The position numbers and the translations under genes are program-made. DNA of 64,000 nucleotides from Buttiauxella sp049686335 (GTDB lineage Bacteria; Pseudomonadota; Gammaproteobacteria; Enterobacterales; Enterobacteriaceae): positions 62,001 to 126,000 of the forward strand of contig NZ_JBAVHX010000004.1 of assembly GCF_049686335.1 (NCBI RefSeq), in the 5' to 3' direction. Each line of letters begins with the position of its first letter. The stretch's first letter is position 1. The notes under the pieces were generated by a model. It was given only the letters and a program-made list of their open reading frames with translations, had not been told where the DNA came from and did no database searches. This document shows positions 58,827 through 64,000 of the stretch, piece after piece.

Positions 58827-59752
58827 TGTGCCTCCAGATAGGTGTATTGGATGCTTTCGGAAATCGCATTCACCTGACTTAAAAAGCGGGTCAGCCAGCT
58901 TTGCAGACCGGAATCGATGACGTCATCTAAGGTGCTAAAGCGTAGTTCAGCATGCAGCACATGCGCCAGGCGGCGTGGTGCATTGGCACTGTGCCCGCCA
59001 ATCAACTCCAGTTGGTTGACCACTTCTTCGATGCACGAGCGCAGAGAACGCGGGCTTTCGCTACGCAAAATCAGCAGATCCGCGACCATTTCGCGTACCA
59101 GTTGTTGTTTGTAGATGCTGTGATAAGCCTCCCGGGCGCTGACGGCGCGTAACAGAGTGTCCATGCGATAGTGTTCGCGCACCGCATCAGGGTCGTTATC
59201 CAGCAGCTGGTTTTTCACACCGAGCAAACGCGCGGTACTGTCAGCACGCTCCAGTAACGTGCCAATCCGGATAAACGACATGGCGTCGTTACGTAGCATG
59301 GTGCCGAACATCGCACCGCGAAACAGATGCGAGCGCTCTTTGACCCAGTCGAAAAAGTCATCGGCATTACTGCTGTTGACGCCCTCTTTGCGCAGGCGCT
59401 TCATCTCAATCCACGCGGAGTTAAGACTCTCCCACACTTCCGATGACAAACTGCCGCGCACCGCGTGAGCATTTTCCCAGGCCGATTGTAAGCAGCTGTA
59501 GATACTGCTTGGGTTACGGTTATCGAGGGCAAAGTAGTCGAAAATCCCCGGCATCGTCAGCTGCTGGTAATGCTCCCAGTATGCCGTGCCGCTGCCGGTT
59601 AAATTCAGCGGTACCTGCAAATCCTGATGCCCGGTTTCGCGAAACGGCATCATGGATAAACGGTTGGTCACGTCCAGTACCCGGGCGATGTTTTCGGCGC
59701 GTTCCAGATAACGGGCCATCCAATAGAGTTCACTGGCGGTGCGGCTTAGCAT
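58823..59752 (-). CDS. Alpha-E domain protein of the Anbu operon
   Basis: A 309-residue, fully helical protein of the alpha-E family: MLSRTASELYWMARYLERAE at the N-terminus, IRIGTLLERADSTARLLGVK in the centre. Two ER/EN-type helices repeat (YLERAENIARVLDV and LLERADSTARLLGV), suggesting an internal duplication. Alpha-E proteins occur almost only with circularly permuted ATP-grasp and transglutaminase-like proteins. Its start overlaps the ATP-grasp stop by 7 bp, so a complex with that protein is likely. Confidence 0.88.
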   Translation of the reverse strand: MLSRTASELYWMARYLERAENIARVLDVTNRLSMMPFRETGHQDLQVPLNLTGSGTAYWEHYQQLTMPGIFDYFALDNRNPSSIYSCLQSAWENAHAVRGSLSSEVWESLNSAWIEMKRLRKEGVNSSNADDFFDWVKERSHLFRGAMFGTMLRNDAMSFIRIGTLLERADSTARLLGVKNQLLDNDPDAVREHYRMDTLLRAVSAREAYHSIYKQQLVREMVADLLILRSESPRSLRSCIEEVVNQLELIGGHSANAPRRLAHVLHAELRFSTLDDVIDSGLQSWLTRFLSQVNAISESIQYTYLEAQ

Positions 59753-61185
59753 GATGTGTCGTCCTCCAGAACCCAGGTATCTTTGGTGCCACCGCCCTGG
59801 GACGAGTTCACCACCAGCGAGCCTTTTTTCAGCGCCACACGCGTTAATCCTCCTGCAATCAAGCGTGTTTCTGCGCCATACAGCGCAAACGGACGTAAAT
59901 CGATATGGCGCGGTGCCAGCCCTTCTTCGACAAAGGTCGGGCAGGTTGAGAGCGCGAGCGTGTCCTGGGCAATGTAGTTTTGCGGACGCGCTTTTAACAC
60001 GGCGCGAAACGCTTCGAGCTCCGCTTTACTGGCCGCAGGGCCGATTAACATGCCGTAACCGCCTGCCCCGTGAACCTCTTTCACCACCATTTGATCGAGG
60101 CGCGAAAGCACAAAGTTCAACTGGTCGGCATGGCGGCATTGCCAGGTCGGCACGTTGTTGAGAATGGGTTCCTCAGAGAGATAAAAGCGGATCATCGCCG
60201 GAACATACGGGTAGATAGATTTGTCGTCGGCGACGCCTGTGCCGATAGCGTTCGCCAGCACGACGCCGCCTGCACGGTACACCGACAGCAGACCGGGTAC
60301 GCCGAGCATCGAGTCAGGGCGGAATGCCAGGGGGTCGAGAAACGCGTCATCAACCCGGCGATAAATCACATCCACTTTGCACGGGCCAAGCGTGGTACGC
60401 ATGAAGACCGCGCCCTCTTTGACAAACAAGTCGGCGCTTTCTACCAGTTCGACGCCCATCTGTTGTGCCAGGAAACTGTGTTCGAAATAGGCACTGTTAA
60501 AGCGCCCGGGGGTTAACACCACCACCGTCGGATCGTTAACGGGCGAGCTTTCACGCAGGGTTTGCAGCAAATGTGAGGGGTAGCGCTCGACGGGGCGAAT
60601 GCGCTGCTGGGCAAATAACTCCGGATACAACCGCATCATCATTTTGCGGTTTTCCAGCATGTAGGAGACGCCGGAAGGAGTGCGGAGGTTATCTTCCAGC
60701 ACGTAATATTGCCCGTCGCCCCCGCGCACCATATCCACGCCAATAATATGCGCGTAGATATCGCGATGAAGATTTATCCCCTGCATACACGGTTGGTATT
60801 GATCGTTTGCCAGCACCTGCTCGGCGGGAATGACCCCGGCTTTGAGAATATGTTGGTCGTGGTAGATGTCGTGCAAAAAGAGGTTCAGCGCCTGCACGCG
60901 CTGGCGGATCCCGGCATCGAGCATCGCCCATTCTGCGGAAGGAATAATGCGCGGCACGCTATCAAACGGAATTAACCGCTCGGCGCCATCCTCGTCACCA
61001 TAGACATTAAAAGTGATCCCGACACGGTGAAACAGCAGTGCAGCTTCCTGTTTCTTGCGCATCACAGCACTGCTGTCGGCCCGTTGTAACCAGTTCCAGT
61101 AATTCCCGTAATGGCCACGATGGTGACCATCGACCGCAAACATTTCATCAAAAAAAGAGGCCGCACCAGGGTCCATATTGATCAT
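59746..61185 (-). CDS. Circularly permuted ATP-grasp protein of the Anbu operon
   Basis: A 479-residue protein of the circularly permuted ATP-grasp type 2 family: YYVLEDNLRTPSGVSYMLEN (ATP-grasp Glu/Asn residues), VVVLTPGRFNSAYFEHSFLA and VVKEVHGAGGYGMLIGPAAS (glycine-rich loop). The family is predicted to ligate amino acids or peptides with ATP. The start at 61185 (MINMDPGAASFFDEMF) has GAGGGAATT upstream; the longer frame adds 46 residues unlike the family. First gene of the operon ATP-grasp, alpha-E, transglutaminase, Anbu. Confidence 0.88.
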   Translation of the reverse strand: MINMDPGAASFFDEMFAVDGHHRGHYGNYWNWLQRADSSAVMRKKQEAALLFHRVGITFNVYGDEDGAERLIPFDSVPRIIPSAEWAMLDAGIRQRVQALNLFLHDIYHDQHILKAGVIPAEQVLANDQYQPCMQGINLHRDIYAHIIGVDMVRGGDGQYYVLEDNLRTPSGVSYMLENRKMMMRLYPELFAQQRIRPVERYPSHLLQTLRESSPVNDPTVVVLTPGRFNSAYFEHSFLAQQMGVELVESADLFVKEGAVFMRTTLGPCKVDVIYRRVDDAFLDPLAFRPDSMLGVPGLLSVYRAGGVVLANAIGTGVADDKSIYPYVPAMIRFYLSEEPILNNVPTWQCRHADQLNFVLSRLDQMVVKEVHGAGGYGMLIGPAASKAELEAFRAVLKARPQNYIAQDTLALSTCPTFVEEGLAPRHIDLRPFALYGAETRLIAGGLTRVALKKGSLVVNSSQGGGTKDTWVLEDDTSC

Positions 61186-61348
61186 AATTCCCTCGCTTAA
61201 TGCCATGGAGTTAACAGGAATTAAGCAGGAAATATGCCAGGTGGTTTTTGGTGCAAAAAGCGCCATGAATTGCGCATCTGAAGGGCAAAGATCCAGACGA
61301 CTGCACTGGTATAGAGCGGGCAACCGTGAGAGTCACCCGCCTTTTGCA

Positions 61349-61789
61349 CTATTTTGAGGAAACTTCCGCACACTGGATCCAGCGAACACGCAAGGTGTCA
61401 TACGCCCAGTTATAAATCACGCTATACGGCAGGAAGAACAGGAAGAAACCAATCTCGACCATAAACGCCTGCAGCAATGAAATGTTGAGCATCCAGGCCG
61501 CCAGCGGCAGGCCAATCAGGATAAAGCCCCCTTCAAAGCCCAGCGAGTGCGCGATGCGCAGCGGCAAACGGCGCTTTTGCCCGACCGGGAAAAACTTATC
61601 GAAACCGGCGTTATAAATCATGTTCCATACCATAGCGACGGTAGAAAGCATGATGGCCAGCGCCCCCATCTGGAATAACGGTTTGTTCAGGATCCACGCC
61701 GCCAGCGGCGCACAAATCGCAATAGCGATGACTTCGAAACCCACCGCATGAATCACGCGTTCGGTAAATGTTCTATTTTGAGACTGCAT
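61349..61789 (-). CDS. PACE-family efflux transporter
   Basis: A 146-residue inner-membrane protein with four hydrophobic spans arranged as two bacterial transmembrane pair (BTP) repeats: RVIHAVGFEVIAIAICAPLA and RIAHSLGFEGGFILIGLPLA. The conserved membrane Glu19 in the first repeat matches the essential acidic residue of AceI-type exporters. PACE proteins export biocides such as chlorhexidine and short diamines. Divergent from a LysR regulator at 62092, the usual arrangement for this family, so substrate-induced expression is likely. Confidence 0.9.
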   Translation of the reverse strand: MQSQNRTFTERVIHAVGFEVIAIAICAPLAAWILNKPLFQMGALAIMLSTVAMVWNMIYNAGFDKFFPVGQKRRLPLRIAHSLGFEGGFILIGLPLAAWMLNISLLQAFMVEIGFFLFFLPYSVIYNWAYDTLRVRWIQCAEVSSK

Positions 61790-61884
61790 AACACACTCCA
61801 GACTTTCTCACAGCGATATGGCTATGCAGCGCATTATCATCGCAAATACTGGTAGACTAAAGCCAATAGCCATCGATAAAAGCG

Positions 61885-62087
61885 ATACATCCGTCATACT
61901 TCGAGTTGCATGTGCGTTGGCTACGTTTACTCACCCGACAAATCTGCCGGGAGCAGATTTGAACGCTGTTTACAGCGCCCCGAAGGGGTGAGGCCCATGG
62001 ATGGGCCGAATAATCACTTACCTGTGTAAGCTCATCGGGACTCGCTCACTTGCCGCCTTCGTGCATCTCAAATTATTTAGGATGATA
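61885..62087. repeat. ERIC element with a ~74-bp internal insertion
   Basis: The ends (CGTCATACTTCGAGTTGCAT and CATCTCAAATTATTTAGGAT) and the core AATCACTTACCTGTGTAAGC match the ERIC elements elsewhere in the window. However, about 74 bp (61938-62011) are inserted left of the core, including GCAGATTTGAACGCTG and a GGCCCATGGATGGGCC hairpin. It fills most of the PACE-LysR gap and ends 4 bp before the LysR start codon. Confidence 0.88.
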
Positions 62088-62091
62088 GATA

Positions 62092-62958
62092 ATGAATTAC
62101 TCCCCTGAATCCCTGGAAGCCTTTTTGCAGGCGGTAGAAACCGGATCGTTTTCTGCGGCTGCGCGCAAACTTAAGAAAAGCCAGTCAACGATAAGCAGCG
62201 CGATTGCCAATCTGGAGGCCGATTTAGGCGTAACGCTGTTTGACCGCCAGAGCCGTCAACCGGTGTTAACCGCCCAGGGGCAGCATGTGTTGCCGTATGT
62301 CCAATCCATCATGGCGGCTGGCGAGCGGCTAAATGAAGTTTCGGTACGCCTGGCCGCAGACGTGGAGCCACGCCTGAGTTTTGTGCTGTCAGATGTCTGG
62401 CAAACCGCGCATCACGAAGCCATCCTGCAGCGTTTTTCTCAACGCTTCCCTGACATCGAGTTTGAATGTTTGATTGCAGAAGATGATGACGTTATCGACC
62501 TGATTCAGAATGGTCGTGCGCACGTTGGCGTGTTGCGGGTGCAGCCGCGCTACCCGGTAGATGTCACCGTGGCGCGATTACAGGTCGGTGCGGAAATGGG
62601 GATTTATATTCATCGGCAGCATGAGTTAGCGCAACGGGAAGTCGTCGAAATGGACCATTTACAGACGGTGCGCCAACTTTGCCTGAGTACTTTTACCGAT
62701 CCATCACGTCATAAAAGCGGTGGCCCGATGTGGTCTTCACCGTCGTTGTTGATGCTGCTGGAGATGGCGGAACAAGGTTTTGGATGGGGGATTTTGCCGC
62801 GCTGGCTGGTGGAGCAATTTGGGCACGATATTTTGCGGGAGTTGCCGGTTGCAGGCTGGCCGCAACGCATTGATGTGGATGTTGTGTGGTCAAATAAAAC
62901 GCCCCCGGGTCATGCAGGGCGATGGATGATTGATCAGTTGCGGGCGCAGATCCCTTAA
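62092..62958 (+). CDS. LysR-family regulator divergent from the PACE exporter
   Basis: A 288-residue LysR-type regulator: N-terminal helix-turn-helix NYSPESLEAFLQAVETGSFS then KKSQSTISSAIANLEADLG, and a C-terminal two-lobe inducer domain (FECLIAEDDDVIDLIQNGRA, ending with the hydrophobic segment LLEMAEQGFGWGILPRWLVE). It probably controls the PACE exporter. The start codon is 4 bp after an ERIC element, so the ERIC supplies the leader and possibly the ribosome-binding region (TTAGGATGATAGATA). Confidence 0.9.
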   Translation: MNYSPESLEAFLQAVETGSFSAAARKLKKSQSTISSAIANLEADLGVTLFDRQSRQPVLTAQGQHVLPYVQSIMAAGERLNEVSVRLAADVEPRLSFVLSDVWQTAHHEAILQRFSQRFPDIEFECLIAEDDDVIDLIQNGRAHVGVLRVQPRYPVDVTVARLQVGAEMGIYIHRQHELAQREVVEMDHLQTVRQLCLSTFTDPSRHKSGGPMWSSPSLLMLLEMAEQGFGWGILPRWLVEQFGHDILRELPVAGWPQRIDVDVVWSNKTPPGHAGRWMIDQLRAQIP

Positions 62959-62964
62959 GGGAAT

Positions 62965-63113
62965 GTCGGATGACGCTTACGCTTATCCGACCTACAAAAC
63001 CCTAGCCATATCAGTCACGTTGCCACGTAGGTCGGATAAGCACAGCGTCATCCGACAGAAAAAACCAAAGCCATATCAGTCACGTAGGTCGGATAAGCGC
63101 AGCGTCATCCGAC
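62965..63113. repeat. REP cluster
   Basis: Three REPs of the GTCGGATGACG/TATCCGACCTAC class, one in forward and two in inverted orientation, between the convergent LysR and rlhA genes. The spacers share CCATATCAGTCACG, so the second and third copies are a tandem duplication. Confidence 0.85.
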
Positions 63114-63118
63114 AATGT

Positions 63119-64000
63119 TTATTTGCGCGGCAATGTCTTCAACAACTCATCCGGGCTGATTGACGCCACCACATCGCTGCCCGGTAACGGCATTTTGAGG
63201 ATATGGTTCTTCATCTTCCCGATAACGTGCATTTCACACGGCTTGCAATCAAACTTCAGCGTCAGAACTTCGTCCTGATGAATCAATTGCATTGGCGTAG
63301 CACGCCAGCTTTTTACTGAGCCTTTCGCCTGTTTCGGGCACAAGTTAAAAGCAAAACGCAGACAATGCTTGGTGATCATCACCGGCACTTCGCCCTTCTC
63401 TTCGTGCGCTTCATACGCGGCATCAATCAATTTCACGCCGTAACGCTGATAAAACTCGCGTGCTTTGTGGTTGTAGACGTTCGCCAGGAACGTCAGGTGT
63501 TCGTCCGGATAGACTGGTGCCGGTACGCTCACCGCTTTGCGGCTACCGCGTTGGTATTGCTGCAAGCGCGCGTCGCTCAACTCATCAATCGCTTCACGAC
63601 GTAACTGGTTCAGCTGGCTGTTAGGAATAAACAGCGCGGCCGGTAAATTCAGGTCAACTTTACGTGCCTGATACATCGTTTGCCCCAGTTTCCCGAGGCT
63701 GTCGCGCAGGTTGGAATAAGCTTTTTCAGGGTTATTCGCCACTTCAAACTGCCCTTCCAGGGTTTTGCTGACACTGACACCGTCTTCACTGGTAACAGTC
63801 AAAACCAGTTGTTCCTGCCAGCCGCTTAACTCCATATCCACCGCAATGCGACGTTCGCTGGAGGTTTTGGTCAGCGCCTGTTGCCAGTTATGGTCAAGGT
63901 TCCGGTTTAGCGGATGATTCGGACGCACGTTTTTCAGCGTTTCCGGCATCTCATTTGGCCAGACGCGGTACTGATTTTTACCGGTTTTCTCCACGGTATT
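63119..64000 (-). CDS. rlhA: RlhA (YdcP), U32-family protein, C-terminal part
   Basis: The frame is open to the window edge; the only early in-frame start-like codon is an internal GTG, so the 5' part lies outside. About 293 residues are visible. The U32 C-terminal block is clear: VMITKHCLRFAFNLCPKQAK and LKFDCKPCEMHVIGKMKNHI, whose four cysteines form the iron-sulfur site of this family. E. coli RlhA (YdcP, 653 residues) is needed for hydroxylation of 23S rRNA C2501. The family was once annotated as collagenase-like peptidase. Confidence 0.85.
   Translation of the reverse strand, partial: NTVEKTGKNQYRVWPNEMPETLKNVRPNHPLNRNLDHNWQQALTKTSSERRIAVDMELSGWQEQLVLTVTSEDGVSVSKTLEGQFEVANNPEKAYSNLRDSLGKLGQTMYQARKVDLNLPAALFIPNSQLNQLRREAIDELSDARLQQYQRGSRKAVSVPAPVYPDEHLTFLANVYNHKAREFYQRYGVKLIDAAYEAHEEKGEVPVMITKHCLRFAFNLCPKQAKGSVKSWRATPMQLIHQDEVLTLKFDCKPCEMHVIGKMKNHILKMPLPGSDVVASISPDELLKTLPRK

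Overview
The window comes from a member of the Enterobacteriaceae. Its core blocks match the Escherichia coli gene order ydbL-ynbE-ydbH / ldhA / hslJ / ydbJ / ydbK, and other recognisable chromosomal genes (yncE, aldA, ydcF, yneE, tam, rlhA) lie between accessory blocks. Intergenic regions carry enterobacterial REP/BIME palindromes and 127-bp ERIC elements. The catabolic load (a D-apiose-type operon and a palatinose-type alpha-glucoside operon) suggests a plant-associated or plant-feeding species. The species cannot be named from this sequence alone.

Layout. 0-10.5 kb: 3' part of a membrane diguanylate cyclase, the ydbH-ynbE-ydbL envelope lipid-bridge operon, ldhA, hslJ, ydbJ and ydbK (pyruvate:flavodoxin oxidoreductase). 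10.5-13.5 kb: a REP-bounded hexanucleotide tract, Fur-type yncE and aldA. 13.7-23.9 kb: a SorC-family regulator divergent from an eight-gene operon (periplasmic binding protein, DUF2291 lipoprotein, ABC ATPase, permease, split transketolase AptA/AptB, FGGY kinase AplK, fucose-isomerase-like enzyme). This is the gene set of the transketolase route for D-apiose, and it sits between aldA and ydcF, which are neighbours in E. coli K-12. 24-32.6 kb: ydcF, then a binding protein-permease-permease-ATPase-GH13-GH13 operon resembling the Erwinia rhapontici pal genes.

32.9-35.1 kb: an AT-rich module with a signal-less papain-like protein translationally coupled to a lipoprotein. It is followed by a second copy of the lipoprotein preceded by a degenerate remnant of the toxin gene's 3' end. 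It looks like an effector-immunity pair with an orphan immunity duplicate. 35.1-40.9 kb: a major facilitator, two Gfo/Idh/MocA dehydrogenases and a TIM-barrel isomerase/lyase, divergent from a LacI regulator with two matching operators.

41-46 kb: a low-GC accessory island between ERIC elements (membrane CBS protein, a protein with a TIR-like C-terminus, a Nudix protein, an unknown protein) and an outer-membrane barrel. 46-57.2 kb: phytase-like esterase, chemoreceptor with a sigma-28 promoter, MetE-like methyltransferase, bestrophin YneE, DUF1993, rhodanese/FtrA pair, RcnB-like protein, GFA protein, DUF2157 protein and tam. 57.2-64 kb: the Anbu proteasome-like operon (Anbu, transglutaminase, alpha-E, ATP-grasp), a PACE efflux gene divergent from a LysR regulator, and the 3' part of rlhA.

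The best candidates for undescribed biology are the effector-immunity module with its fossil (32.9-35.1 kb) and the TIR-like/CBS/Nudix island (41-44.5 kb). No rRNA, tRNA, CRISPR array, insertion sequence or prophage was seen. All functional statements are by motif and family recognition; no database search was run.
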